Positions 10,725 to 18,283 of a DNA stretch of 64,000 bases are shown piece after piece. Origin of the DNA: Chloroflexota bacterium (GTDB lineage: Bacteria > Chloroflexota > Anaerolineae > Anaerolineales > UBA11579). Positions within the stretch are counted from its first letter, which is position 1. Each line of letters opens with the position of its first letter. The notes below the pieces were generated by a model. It was given only the letters and a program-made list of their open reading frames with translations, was not told where the DNA came from and did not search any database. The translations under genes were made by a program, and so were the position numbers. The stretch lies in assembly GCA_016191875.1 (NCBI GenBank), contig JACPVG010000003.1, forward strand, positions 36,683 through 100,682, read 5' to 3'.

Positions 10725-11019
10725 CGGCGGGCTCGTCGAAAACCGGCGGGACACGGAACTGGCCGTGAGCGACATCCGGCGCGCCGCCCAGCAGCGTTTC
10801 GGGCGGCAGGCTTTCGCCCGGCTCGTCGGGGCGCAGGGGCAGGACGGCCTCGCCCGCGCCGAGGAAGGGCGGCACGCCGGCGGTGTCCAGTTCGCCCAAT
10901 TGGGCCATATAGTCGAGGATGCTTGACAACTGCTGGCGGTAGCGTTCCAGGTCTTCGTCGGTGAGCGTCAGGCGCGCCAGGTGGGCGATGTGTTTGACTT
11001 GTTCGCGTGTTAGGGACAT
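10717..11019 (-). CDS. gatC: Aspartyl/glutamyl-tRNA amidotransferase subunit C
   Basis: The 100-aa protein matches GatC in length and pattern: an N-terminal helix [10 protein letters not shown], then [16 protein letters not shown], a proline-rich linker and a short C-terminal strand ([14 protein letters not shown]). It stabilises the GatAB complex. The minus-strand TATAAT (11026-11031) ends only 6 nt before the ATG, and there is no SD, so the mRNA is probably leaderless. Confidence 0.93.
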
Positions 11020-11025
11020 GGGGGG

Positions 11026-11031
11026 ATTATA
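11026..11031 (-). promoter_or_regulatory. -10 element of gatCA, leaderless configuration
   Basis: TATAAT on the minus strand with 6 nt to the gatC ATG. A TTGACC lies 22 nt upstream (11054-11059), too far for a normal -35, so recognition may depend on the -10. Confidence 0.6.
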
Positions 11032-11053
11032 AAGGCGTCGACTGGGAAAAACC

Positions 11054-11130
11054 GGTCAATGAGTTGACGAGGTATGGGTCAATGAGGAAAGGCGCACGAG
11101 CGTGTATCTCGCGATCCTGCGGGGGGGTGC
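11054..11130. repeat. Word-array locus L2
   Basis: One left unit GGTCAATGAGTTGACGAGG plus TATGGGTCAATGAGG, a centre with CTCGCGATC, and a short right word GTGCCTCGCTT. It is a member of the same family as L1, L3 and L4. It lies between the ABC permease stop and the gatC promoter. Confidence 0.65.
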
Positions 11131-11136
11131 CTCGCT

Positions 11137-12837
11137 TCAGAATTCCCCCACATCGGCGATGCGCAGGTGCTCGATGGCGAGCATCCCGCCGGCGGTGACG
11201 AGCATCAGCAGGGTCGCCAGCGCCATGGCCTGGCCATAGTTGAGGCCGCCGGGCTGGGAGAGGAAGCGGTAGATCATCACCGGCAGGGTGGGGAACTCCG
11301 GGCGGGAGACGAGCGCGGTGGCGCCGAACTCGCCGAGCGAGATGGTGAAGGCAAATGTGGCGGCGACGAGCAGGGCGCGCCCGGCCAGCGGCAGGTCCAC
11401 AAAGCGGACGACCTGGCGCGGCGAGGCCCCCAGCACGGCGGCCGCCTGGCGCAGGCGCGGCCGGATGCTGCGCAGGGCGGGGGCCAGGCTGCGCACCACG
11501 AACGGGAAGGCCACCAGCGTGTGCGCCAGGGGAATGAGCAGGGGCGAGGCGCGCAGGTCGAGGGGGGGCGCATCCAGGGCGACGATGAAGCCGAGGCCGA
11601 GCGTGACCGCCGAGGCGCCGAGCGGCAGCATGAGCAGCGGGTCGAGCAGGCGGCTGAGGCGCGCCTCCGGCCGGCGGGCCAGCGCCCAGGCGGCCGGGCC
11701 GCCCAGCGCCAGCGCCAGCCCGACCGTGGCGGCGGCATACGCCAGCGACGCGCCGATGGCGTTGAGCGGCGGGGCGTAGAAGGCCGAGGCGCGTTCCTGA
11801 GACCCGAGGGCGCGGTAGTAGTCGAGCGTCAGGCCGGTCTGCACGGTGCGCTGGCCGCGGTCGGGTTCCAGGCGCGTCACCGAACGGGCAGCGAGCCCCG
11901 CCAGCGGCAGAAGCGTGAAGAGAACCAGCCCGCCCAGGACAACCCCGGCCAGCAGGCGGCGGCGGGCGGTGTCCAGCAGGCGTTGGGCGTTGGCCGGTGG
12001 GCGCAGGGAAAGCGGGCGGCTGACGCGGGCGTTCAGACGGGTATAGAGGGCGGTCATCGCCAGCGTAGCGGCCAGCTGGATGACCGACAGGGCGGCCGCC
12101 ACCGGCAGGTTGAACAGCCCGACCGTCTGGGTGTAGATCTCGACCTCCAGCGTGGCGTAGCGCGGGCCGCCCAGGGCCAGGACGACCCCGAACGAGGTGA
12201 AATCGAAGATGAAGACCAGCAGGGCGGCGGCCAGGACGGCCGGGGCCAGCAGGGGCAGGGTAACGTGCCGCCAGGCCGCCCAGCGCGAGGCTCCCAGCGT
12301 GCGGGCGGCCTGCTCCAGGCGCGGGTCCAGGTGGGCCCAGAAATCGCCGACCAGCCGGAGGACGATGGTGAGGTTGTAGAAGACGTGGGCGGTGAGGATG
12401 GCGGCGAAGGTGTTGAGGAACGGGATGGGCGGGGCGTCCAGGTCGAAGGCCGCCATCAAGGCCAGGTTGGCCCAGCCGCGCGGGCCGAGCAGGGCGCTAA
12501 AGGCGGCGGCCACCACCAGGGCGGGCAGGACGAACGGCACGCCGCTGAGGGCGCGCAACAACGCCCGGCCGGGGAAGCGGTAGCGGGCGAACAGGTACGC
12601 GCCGGGCAGGCCGAGCGCCAGAGTGAGCAGCGTGGAGAGCGCCGCCTGCCAGAAGGTGAAGCCGAGCACGCCGCGCAGCACCGGCGAGCCGAAAACCTCG
12701 GCAAACGGGGCAAGCAATCCCTCCTCGCCGCGCCCGAACGAGAGCGCCAGGATGCTGCCCAGCGGGTAGAAAAAGAACACGACCAGGAAGGCGAGCGGGA
12801 GAAGCCAGAGGATGGGAAGGCGAACGAACTTCTTCAT
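11137..12837 (-). CDS. ABC transporter permease, ThiP/FbpB-like (two fused permease domains)
   Basis: The 566-aa polytopic membrane protein has two fused BPD_transp_1 domains. Each has a permease EAA-type loop: AARTLGASRWAAWRHVTLPLL in the first half and a second copy around VLGASPRQVVRF. The layout is that of ThiP and the iron(III) permeases. It lies downstream of a TPP riboswitch, thiamine pyrophosphokinase and a ThiB-like binding protein, so thiamine or a precursor is the inferred substrate. No ATPase gene is in this operon. The start ATG 12837 lacks an SD and its leader overlaps repeat L3. Confidence 0.82.
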   Translation of the reverse strand: MKKFVRLPILWLLPLAFLVVFFFYPLGSILALSFGRGEEGLLAPFAEVFGSPVLRGVLGFTFWQAALSTLLTLALGLPGAYLFARYRFPGRALLRALSGVPFVLPALVVAAAFSALLGPRGWANLALMAAFDLDAPPIPFLNTFAAILTAHVFYNLTIVLRLVGDFWAHLDPRLEQAARTLGASRWAAWRHVTLPLLAPAVLAAALLVFIFDFTSFGVVLALGGPRYATLEVEIYTQTVGLFNLPVAAALSVIQLAATLAMTALYTRLNARVSRPLSLRPPANAQRLLDTARRRLLAGVVLGGLVLFTLLPLAGLAARSVTRLEPDRGQRTVQTGLTLDYYRALGSQERASAFYAPPLNAIGASLAYAAATVGLALALGGPAAWALARRPEARLSRLLDPLLMLPLGASAVTLGLGFIVALDAPPLDLRASPLLIPLAHTLVAFPFVVRSLAPALRSIRPRLRQAAAVLGASPRQVVRFVDLPLAGRALLVAATFAFTISLGEFGATALVSRPEFPTLPVMIYRFLSQPGGLNYGQAMALATLLMLVTAGGMLAIEHLRIADVGEF

Positions 12838-12840
12838 TTC

Positions 12841-12945
12841 AAAAGGTCAACGAGTTGACGAGGTATGGGGCAACGGGGAAAGACCAATCTCCACGGCTCA
12901 CGATTCAGCCAGGCGTATTCCGTTGCCTCGTAGCGTCGTTGACGC
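12841..12945. repeat. Word-array locus L3, clear inverted arms
   Basis: The left arm at 12846-12877 begins GTCAACGAGTTGACGAGG. The right arm at 12921-12944 reads, when reverse-complemented, GTCAACGACGCTACGAGG then CAACGG. The two arms match except for the loss of about one 8-nt word. Words in the right arm are spaced exactly 8 nt (CGTT/CGTA at 12921, 12929, 12937). The centre is about 43 nt. Confidence 0.75.
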
Positions 12946-12946
12946 A

Positions 12947-13420
12947 TCACGCACCCCGCAACACAAAGCGCGTCGCGCTGGCGGGGAAATCCGCCTCGCG
13001 CCAGGCAAAGACCACCTGCGGCCGCACGCACAGCGCTGAGTGAAACGGGACGTTGTACTTGGATTTGTAGGCTTTGTCGAGCGTTTTGAGAAGGGCGGCG
13101 TCCTCCACCGGTTCGGCGCGGCCTTCCAGGATGACGGCCTCGTCGCCGCTTTCCAGGTGGATGACGACGGCCGGGTTGGCGGCCAGGTTGCGGCCCTTGC
13201 GCGACGTGTCGCCCGTGCCGAAGTAGAACGCGCCAGCGTGCCACAGGCCCCACACGGGCGCGGCGTGCGGCCTGCCCTCCGGGGTGACGCTGCACACCCA
13301 GTAGTTGCGCGCCGCGGCCATGCGCTCCTCAACGAACGAGAAGGGCAGCAGGCCGGCGCCTTCGCTTTCCGGCAGGATGCCGTAGCCGGGCATGTGGGGT
13401 CGGGAAACGTTCTTGGCCAT
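12947..13420 (-). CDS. PPOX-class (FMN/F420 split-barrel) flavoprotein
   Basis: The 157-aa protein has the split beta-barrel pattern of pyridoxamine-5'-phosphate-oxidase-like proteins: YWVCSVTPEGRPHAAPVWGLW, the flavin-site strand FYFGTGDTSRKGRNLAANP, and a C-terminal VVFAWREADF. Members bind FMN or F420 and reduce or bind varied substrates; the reaction cannot be told. ATG 13420 has AGGAG 10 nt upstream. It sits between the ThiB-like and ThiP-like genes on the same strand, separated from them by repeat-filled gaps of 356 and 109 bp. Confidence 0.82.
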   Translation of the reverse strand: MAKNVSRPHMPGYGILPESEGAGLLPFSFVEERMAAARNYWVCSVTPEGRPHAAPVWGLWHAGAFYFGTGDTSRKGRNLAANPAVVIHLESGDEAVILEGRAEPVEDAALLKTLDKAYKSKYNVPFHSALCVRPQVVFAWREADFPASATRFVLRGA

Positions 13421-13776
13421 AGATGTTTTCTCCTATTCGGCGGCGTTCAGGGACCGTTTTCGCCTGGGCCAATTCTTACCACAGATGAACACAAATGCAC
13501 TCAGATGTTGCTCTGTTGCAAGGATGCCAATAGCCTTTTCTTGTCACCCTGCCTGTCCTGAGTGCAGCGAAGGAAGCGAAGGGTCGCGAGTCGAGATCTT
13601 TTTCAGGCTTACCGGTCTGAAACAAGGCTGCTGAATGCGATCCCTCGCTTGGCCGAGCGCTGCTTCGCAGCGTCGGCTTGCTCGGGATGACAAGGTCTGC
13701 GAGAATGCATGTTCTGCATCAGAGCAATCAGATGTTGCCATTCATCGGTGCTGTCCGGCTCATCTGCGGTCTGCGC
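13421..13776. repeat. Repeat-filled spacer (CACAGATG and GCAGCGAAGG types)
   Basis: 13479-13506 carries CCACAGATGAACACAAATG. 13545-13700 carries a large imperfect hairpin whose arms contain CCTGTCCTGAGTGCAGCGAAGG and GCTGCTTCGCAGC words and end in TCGGGATGACA. No gene is seen. Confidence 0.55.
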
Positions 13777-14826
13777 CTAACGCAGAACCACCTCGCGCCA
13801 GGCTTCGATCCACTCCTCGCGGTGGGCGGCGATGTCCGCCGGGCTGACGAAGGCCGGGTTCTGCGGGACGACCAGGAAGTCCACAAAGGCATCGTCCAGC
13901 CGGGCGTTGGGGTTCACCGGGAAGACGAACATCTGCAAGGGAATGTCCTCCTGGAATGTGGGCGAAAGCATGAAATCCAACCAGGCTTCGGCCAGGTCGC
14001 GATTGGGCGCGCCGCGCAGGATGCCAGCGAACTCGATCTGGCGGAAGCACATGCCGTCGCCGGTGAGGGCGGCGGTGGGCGGCTCGTCCAGCGGCTCCTC
14101 GGCATACAGCACCTCGAAGGGCGGGCTGGAGGCGTAGGACACCACCAGGGGAAACTGCCCGCCCCAGCGGCTGAACTCGGTGTAATAGGCCGTCTCCCAG
14201 TCGTTGACCACCTTGAAGCCGCTGTCGGTCAACCGGTTCCAGAAGTCCAGATAGCCGTCTTCACCGAAGTGCCCGACCGTGGCGAGCAGGAAGGCCAGGC
14301 CGGGCGAGGAGGTGGCCGGGTTCTCGACCACCAGCAGGCCAGCGTATTCCGGCTTGAGCAGGTCGTCCAGCGAGGCGGGCAGGGGCAGGCCGCGTTCCTC
14401 GAACCAGGCCAGGTCGGCGTTGATGCACACGTCGCCATAGTCCACCGGCAGGGCGCCGTGCTCGGGGTCCAGTTTGAATTCGTCGGGGATATCGGCCAGC
14501 CAGGGAGACTGATACGGCTCGAAGAGGTTCTCCTCCAGGGCGCGGCTGAGGAAGGCGTTGTCCACACCGTAGAACACGTCGGCGAAGGGCTGGCTGGCGA
14601 GCAGGGCCTTGTTGAGGGCGGTGCCGGCGTCGCCCGCTTTCAGGAACACGACCTTGGCGTCCTGTTCGGCCTCGAAGGCCGCCACCACCGCATCCGAGAC
14701 GGCGAAGGAGTCGTGCGTCAGTACGGTGAGGGTGCGCGGCGCGCCCGGTTCGGGCGATGGCCCGGCGACCGGGGCACAAGCCGCCAGCGCGAGCGCCATG
14801 ACCATGAGGATAGTGAGTCTTTTCAT
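13777..14826 (-). CDS. ABC transporter substrate-binding lipoprotein, ThiB/TbpA-like
   Basis: The 349-aa protein begins with a lipoprotein signal (MKRLTILMVMALALAAC, lipobox LAAC), so it is exported and lipid-anchored. The mature part starts LTVLTHDSFAVSD, the typical N-terminus of thiamine-binding ThiB proteins, and contains PVDYGDVCINAD and the WETAYYTEFSRW region. ATG 14826 has GGAGG 6 nt upstream. With the riboswitch and thiamine pyrophosphokinase it forms a thiamine uptake operon. Confidence 0.87.
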   Translation of the reverse strand: MKRLTILMVMALALAACAPVAGPSPEPGAPRTLTVLTHDSFAVSDAVVAAFEAEQDAKVVFLKAGDAGTALNKALLASQPFADVFYGVDNAFLSRALEENLFEPYQSPWLADIPDEFKLDPEHGALPVDYGDVCINADLAWFEERGLPLPASLDDLLKPEYAGLLVVENPATSSPGLAFLLATVGHFGEDGYLDFWNRLTDSGFKVVNDWETAYYTEFSRWGGQFPLVVSYASSPPFEVLYAEEPLDEPPTAALTGDGMCFRQIEFAGILRGAPNRDLAEAWLDFMLSPTFQEDIPLQMFVFPVNPNARLDDAFVDFLVVPQNPAFVSPADIAAHREEWIEAWREVVLR

Positions 14827-14850
14827 TGTGCCTCCAAAGCTTCGTGAGCG

Positions 14851-14921
14851 GATATTCGTTATTCGAAATTCGGCAGGTTGTCTATCGCCTCTCGGTCCGC
14901 CAGACCGAATCACGAATAGCG
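14851..14921. repeat. Heptamer complementary-arm locus
   Basis: ATTCG occurs at 14854, 14861 and 14868 (exact 7-nt period), and its complement CGAAT at 14906 and 14913 (also 7 nt). The arms also share CGGATATTCG / CGAATAGCGG edges. It lies between the ThiB-like start and the TPK stop. Confidence 0.65.
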
Positions 14922-14923
14922 GT

Positions 14924-15568
14924 TTACGAGAGTTCGTTCTGTCCGATCACGCATAACAACAACCCACCCTCCAATGTCACGCGCGCCGTCTCGCCCAGCA
15001 ATACATTGCTGACGCCGCGCGTCCCGCCGAAGGGCAGGGTCTCGCCGTGCAGGGGGTACTCCAGGTCGGTCGTGGTCACGCCGATGGCGTCGCCGCCCAG
15101 CGGGATGAGCGAGACGGTCTCGCCCGGCCGGCCGTGGATGTCGGCCGCGCCCTGGATGAGGGATAGGCGCTGGCCGTCCTGCCAGAAGGTGACGCGCAGG
15201 CCGGCGAGGGGGTCATAGGCCGCCAGCAGCAGGTTGGCCAGGCTCATATCCCAGCGGCCGCCCAGCCCGCCCAGCACCAGCGCCTCACTGGCGCCGCGTT
15301 CTTTCGCCAGCCGCAGGGCCAGTTGCAGGTCGGTCTCGTCCTTGTTGGCCGGGTGGCGTAGAATCTCCGCGCCGCCGGCCGCCAGTTGGTCGAGTTCGTC
15401 CGGCAGGAGCGAGTCCATATCGCCAATCACCGCGGCGGGTTTGAGATCCAGGCGCAGGCAGTGCCGCCCGCCGCCGTCGGCGGCCAGCAGCAGGTCGTCC
15501 GGGCGCAGCAGGGCGCGCGCGCCCTCCAGGTCGTTCAGGTCGCCATTGGCAAAGAGCACCGCTCGCAA
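14924..15568 (-). CDS. Thiamine pyrophosphokinase
   Basis: The 214-aa enzyme transfers pyrophosphate from ATP to thiamine to make TPP. Visible motifs are LLAADGGGRHC (28-37), GDMDS (49-53) and KDETDLQLAL (76-85), the substrate/Mg2+ residues of the family, followed by GGLGGRWD. The start is TTG at 15568, within the T-tract of the riboswitch terminator; its SD, GGAGG, lies in the 3' arm of that hairpin at 8-nt spacing. A GTG three codons later is the alternative. It is the first gene of the riboswitch operon. Confidence 0.92.
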   Translation of the reverse strand: MRAVLFANGDLNDLEGARALLRPDDLLLAADGGGRHCLRLDLKPAAVIGDMDSLLPDELDQLAAGGAEILRHPANKDETDLQLALRLAKERGASEALVLGGLGGRWDMSLANLLLAAYDPLAGLRVTFWQDGQRLSLIQGAADIHGRPGETVSLIPLGGDAIGVTTTDLEYPLHGETLPFGGTRGVSNVLLGETARVTLEGGLLLCVIGQNELS

Positions 15569-15572
15569 AACA

Positions 15573-15600
15573 AAAGCCTCCGCCGGAGGTCGGCGGAGGC
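15573..15600 (-). terminator. Riboswitch expression-platform terminator / SD sequestor
   Basis: On the minus strand a 10-bp GC stem GCCTCCGCCG-acctc-CGGCGGAGGC is followed by CTTTTGTTTTG. The stem's 3' arm contains the SD (GGAGG) for the TTG start at 15568, so one structure could stop transcription and hide the ribosome site. Confidence 0.8.
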
Positions 15601-15619
15601 TGTGGGGTGCAGGGTGAGC

Positions 15620-15727
15620 GATTCCTCCGCCGGCATTATCCGGTTCAGGTTCGCGGGTCGCAGGCTTTGCGCTGGTGGGCCAGCGCCGGCCTGCCTCTCA
15701 GCCCGGCAACACCGAGCTCCCCGTGCA
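15620..15727 (-). promoter_or_regulatory. TPP riboswitch (THI element)
   Basis: Read on the minus strand, both conserved aptamer pieces are present: GGGGAGCTCGG...GGGCTGAGAGG (CTGAGAG at 15695-15701) and GAACCTGAACCGGATAATGCC (about 15631-15655), joined by a GC-rich variable stem. TPP binding typically shuts off thiamine genes. It is followed by the terminator and a thiamine pyrophosphokinase gene, as expected. Confidence 0.93.
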
Positions 15728-15740
15728 TGATTGTGCGCAC

Positions 15741-15769
15741 AGTATAGCGCGATTGGGCGGGCGGGTCAA
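15741..15769 (-). promoter_or_regulatory. Promoter of the TPP riboswitch operon
   Basis: Minus-strand -35 TTGACC (15764-15769), 17-nt spacer, -10 TATACT (15741-15746). The aptamer begins about 15 nt downstream of the -10. Confidence 0.8.
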
Positions 15770-15785
15770 ATCAGGGCCCGCGCTG

Positions 15786-15814
15786 TTGAACCGGGCAGGC
15801 GAAAAGCGTACAAT
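15786..15814 (+). promoter_or_regulatory. Promoter for the zinc-ribbon membrane protein gene
   Basis: -35 TTGAAC (15786-15791), 17-nt spacer, -10 TACAAT (15809-15814). It is divergent from the thiamine operon promoter. Confidence 0.7.
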
Positions 15815-15819
15815 GGAGG

Positions 15820-15841
15820 AAATGTGAAAGTATTCACATTT
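15820..15841. promoter_or_regulatory. Palindromic operator candidate AAATGTGAA-N4-TTCACATTT
   Basis: Perfect 9-bp arms around AGTA, lying just downstream of the TACAAT -10 and so over the expected transcription start. This position suits a repressor. The regulator is not known. Confidence 0.6.
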
Positions 15842-15932
15842 CGGACTTAGTTTGTCCGCTTGGATTGGATTCGAAGGGGAAAACTCTAGCGGTCAGACTC
15901 GGGCATCATCGTCGGAACAACGGGAGGTTGCT

Positions 15933-16490
15933 ATGGTCAATCTGAAAGCCGGGCGCCAGCCTAAAACGCGCATCCAGGTGGAGTATTTCGGGAGTTACAA
16001 CATGCCGCCCGGCTGCGTGGCGTGCGGCAATCCGGTCACGCCGCATCAGTATGAGGTTGGCAACTCCAGTTGGAACAACAAGCAACACGTCTGGCTCAAG
16101 TTCCCCATCTGCGACGAGTGCAACCAGGCCAACAAGGCGAGCATTTCCGCCAACCGGATGGGCTGCCTGGGCGGAATCCTGCTGGCTTTGGTGGGCGGCG
16201 GCTTCGGGAGTTTCGTCAATAGCCTGTTGACCAATGATCTCGGCTGGCTGCCCTTGCTGTGCGCCTTCCTGGGTTTCATGGCCGGGATGTGGCTGGCGCG
16301 CGGCATGAGCAAGTCGTCCAGCACGCCGGAGATGCGGGCGGCGGCCGCCCGCCTGGCGGGCTCGGTGCGGATGGCGGGGTTCAAGCTGCCCCCACTGTTC
16401 GGCAAGGGCTGGATCAAGCTTGATTTCGCCAACCCGGACTACGCGTCTCAATTCATGATGATGAACGGGGGCAAAATCGTCCGGTTCTGA
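15933..16490 (+). CDS. Membrane protein with zinc-ribbon-like CxxC pairs, unknown function
   Basis: The 185-aa product starts at ATG 15933 (GGAGG 6 nt upstream) rather than at the upstream in-frame codon at 15852, which lies just past the palindromic site. C28xxC31 (GCVACGN) and C60xxC63 (ICDEC) could bind one zinc. Two hydrophobic segments at about 77-99 and 103-123 make a short transmembrane hairpin, with soluble ends. I do not recognise the family. A promoter and a perfect palindrome upstream suggest regulated expression. Confidence 0.7.
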   Translation: MVNLKAGRQPKTRIQVEYFGSYNMPPGCVACGNPVTPHQYEVGNSSWNNKQHVWLKFPICDECNQANKASISANRMGCLGGILLALVGGGFGSFVNSLLTNDLGWLPLLCAFLGFMAGMWLARGMSKSSSTPEMRAAAARLAGSVRMAGFKLPPLFGKGWIKLDFANPDYASQFMMMNGGKIVRF

Positions 16491-16524
16491 GGCTTCGGGC
16501 GGGGCAGCGGCCCGCGGCATACCG

Positions 16525-16530
16525 TATAAT
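16525..16530 (+). promoter_or_regulatory. -10 element, leaderless phosphotransferase gene
   Basis: TATAAT with only CCCGGC (6 nt) before the ATG at 16537. No SD is possible in the transcript and no good -35 is visible. Confidence 0.6.
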
Positions 16531-16536
16531 CCCGGC

Positions 16537-17331
16537 ATGTCAAAAGGTGCGCACATCGCCGACGGCCGCACGGCCGAGGTCTTCGCCTGGGACGACGGCC
16601 GGGTCCTCAAACTCTTCCGGCCCGGCTGGGACGCCGGGGCCGCCGACTATGAGCATGGGGTGGCGCGGGCCGTGCAGGCCACCGGCTTCGCCTGCCCGCA
16701 GGTTTTCGAGCGCGTGGAGGTGGAAGGGCGGCCGGGCATCGTCTACGAGCGCATCGAAGGCCGGCCCCTGCTGGCCGATTTCCAGAAGGCGCCGTGGCGC
16801 TTCCCGGCGCTGGCGCGGCGGCTGGCGCGCCTTCAGGCCGACATGCACACCCGCGCCCCGCAGGGCCTGCCGGACATGCACGAGAAACTCAAACGCCGAA
16901 TCGAGGGGCTGGATGGGGCGAGTGAGGCGCAACGCGCGGCGCTGCTGGCCCGGCTGGAGAGCCTGCCGCGCGGCGACCGCCTGCTGCACGGCGACTTCCA
17001 CCTGGAGAACGTGTACGAGACGGCCAACGGCGCACTGATCCTGGACTGGGTGGACGCGGCCTGCGGCCATCCCCTGGCGGATGTGGCCCGCTCGGTGCTG
17101 CTATTGCAGCATTCCTACGTGGACCCGGCCACGCCGGGCTACGCCCTGATCCAACTGCTGCGGCGGCTGTTCGTGCGTGTGTATCTCAAAGAGTACTTCC
17201 GGCACAGCCCGCACAGTTCCGGAGACCTGCGTCCGTGGTTCGCGCCGGTGTTCGCCGCCCGCCTGCGCGAAGACATCCCCGGCGAGGTGGAGACGCTTGT
17301 GCCACTGATCGAGAGGGAGTTGGGCCAATAA
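16537..17331 (+). CDS. APH-family phosphotransferase
   Basis: The 264-aa protein has an aminoglycoside-phosphotransferase/choline-kinase-like fold. N-lobe: a RTAEVFAWDDGRVLKLF strand pair with ATP-site K25 and the Glu of YEHG. The catalytic loop HGDFHLENV is at about 151-159 and the metal site LDWVDAA at about 168. The substrate cannot be inferred; environmental members act on small metabolites as often as on drugs. The mRNA is probably leaderless. The last 78 bp are duplicated at 17890-17967. Confidence 0.82.
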   Translation: MSKGAHIADGRTAEVFAWDDGRVLKLFRPGWDAGAADYEHGVARAVQATGFACPQVFERVEVEGRPGIVYERIEGRPLLADFQKAPWRFPALARRLARLQADMHTRAPQGLPDMHEKLKRRIEGLDGASEAQRAALLARLESLPRGDRLLHGDFHLENVYETANGALILDWVDAACGHPLADVARSVLLLQHSYVDPATPGYALIQLLRRLFVRVYLKEYFRHSPHSSGDLRPWFAPVFAARLREDIPGEVETLVPLIERELGQ

Positions 17332-17408
17332 GGATGACAGAATCCGCCGGGACTGATTTCCGCTCTACCGGTGTTGCCTCATTCCATGTCCGTGTCGCGG
17401 AGGAAACT

Positions 17409-17876
17409 ATGAGCAGCTTCAGCATGAAAGTGGGGCATTATTACCGCGGTGATCCGTTTCGGGGGAGACAGGACGCGGAACCCACCGCGCGATCCGTGAT
17501 CGAGGCGCTGGCTATCAGCCAACCCGCGCCGGACGTCCTCGAGGTGTCCTTCAAGGAGGCCAACGAGACCTTCCATGTGGGTCCAAGCAACCCTGAGCCA
17601 GCCGGATTCAGCAAAGCAGGCGGGCCAATCAGCGGCGAACAGGCTCTAGTGGCCCTGGCAAGGGCCCTGGGTAATAAGGATACTTACTGGTTCGATGAAT
17701 TCGCGACGGACCAGAATGTCACCTCAGACGGGGTTGTTGTCCGCTGGCAGGACGCGAAGTTCTACGTGGACGAAAATGACCGCAGCCAATTCAACGGACT
17801 ATGGCTTTATGAATTGCGGCGGACAGGGGAAAGCGAATACCACATCCTGATACGGCGTATCCCGGCTGCCAGGTAA
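17409..17876 (+). CDS. Hypothetical protein, 155 aa
   Basis: ATG 17409 has GGAGG 7 nt upstream; an earlier in-frame ATG at 17334, 2 nt after the phosphotransferase stop, is possible but lacks a well-placed SD. There is no signal peptide or membrane segment. The protein is acidic and mixed alpha/beta, with a YWFDEFATD stretch and a C-terminal LWLYELRRTG...YHILIRRI strand pair. I do not recognise it. It lies exactly between the phosphotransferase gene and a duplicate of that gene's 3' end, so it seems to be an insertion. Confidence 0.6.
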   Translation: MSSFSMKVGHYYRGDPFRGRQDAEPTARSVIEALAISQPAPDVLEVSFKEANETFHVGPSNPEPAGFSKAGGPISGEQALVALARALGNKDTYWFDEFATDQNVTSDGVVVRWQDAKFYVDENDRSQFNGLWLYELRRTGESEYHILIRRIPAAR

Positions 17877-17889
17877 CAAGGGCGAGATC

Positions 17890-17967
17890 TTCGCCGCGCG
17901 CCTTCGCGAGGACATCCCCGGCGAGGTGGACGCGCTGGCGCCGCTGATCGAGAGGGAGCTGGTTTAG
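17890..17967 (+). pseudogene. Duplicated 3' end of the APH-family gene
   Basis: This 78-bp stretch translates to FAARLREDIPGEVDALAPLI then ERELV-stop and is nearly the same as the end of the phosphotransferase (17251-17331). It has no start of its own. It marks a tandem-duplication or insertion event that placed the 155-aa gene between the two copies. Confidence 0.8.
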
Positions 17968-18068
17968 AAGCGCTGTTCTGTTGCGGGGACCTTCACGCCA
18001 GGAATTGTCGTTCTAAGAGAGCGGTCAATCTGCCCTCTGAATTGCGAACCCCCTCATCCGCGACCAAA

Positions 18069-18184
18069 AGCCTGTCCCGAACGAAGTGAAGGAAATCTCG
18101 CGAAGGGGGCCCTATTTGCGGCGGTGTTGCGTCGGTTTCGAGGCCCTTCTGACGAGATTTCCTTCGCTACACTCAGGACAGGCT
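18069..18184. repeat. Long inverted repeat (AGCCTGTCC...GAAGGAAATCTCG)
   Basis: A 32-bp arm at 18069-18100 matches, inverted, an arm at 18153-18184 with a few mismatches. The centre is about 52 nt. It fills the gap between the duplicated phosphotransferase end and the AOR stop. Related CCTGTCC/GCGAAGG words occur at 13545-13700 and 22995-23215. Confidence 0.7.
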
Positions 18185-18283
18185 CTCAGTCGGGTTTGCG
18201 AGTTGCGCCAGATTCGAGGGATGGTTGCACCCTTCTTCGGAATGACAAAATAGCCTGTTGGGCAACCATGTAGCAGAGCGGTC

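Noticed and set aside
15852..15932. Longer start for the zinc-ribbon membrane protein
   Set aside because: It starts just past the palindromic operator, without an SD, while ATG 15933 has GGAGG at good spacing.
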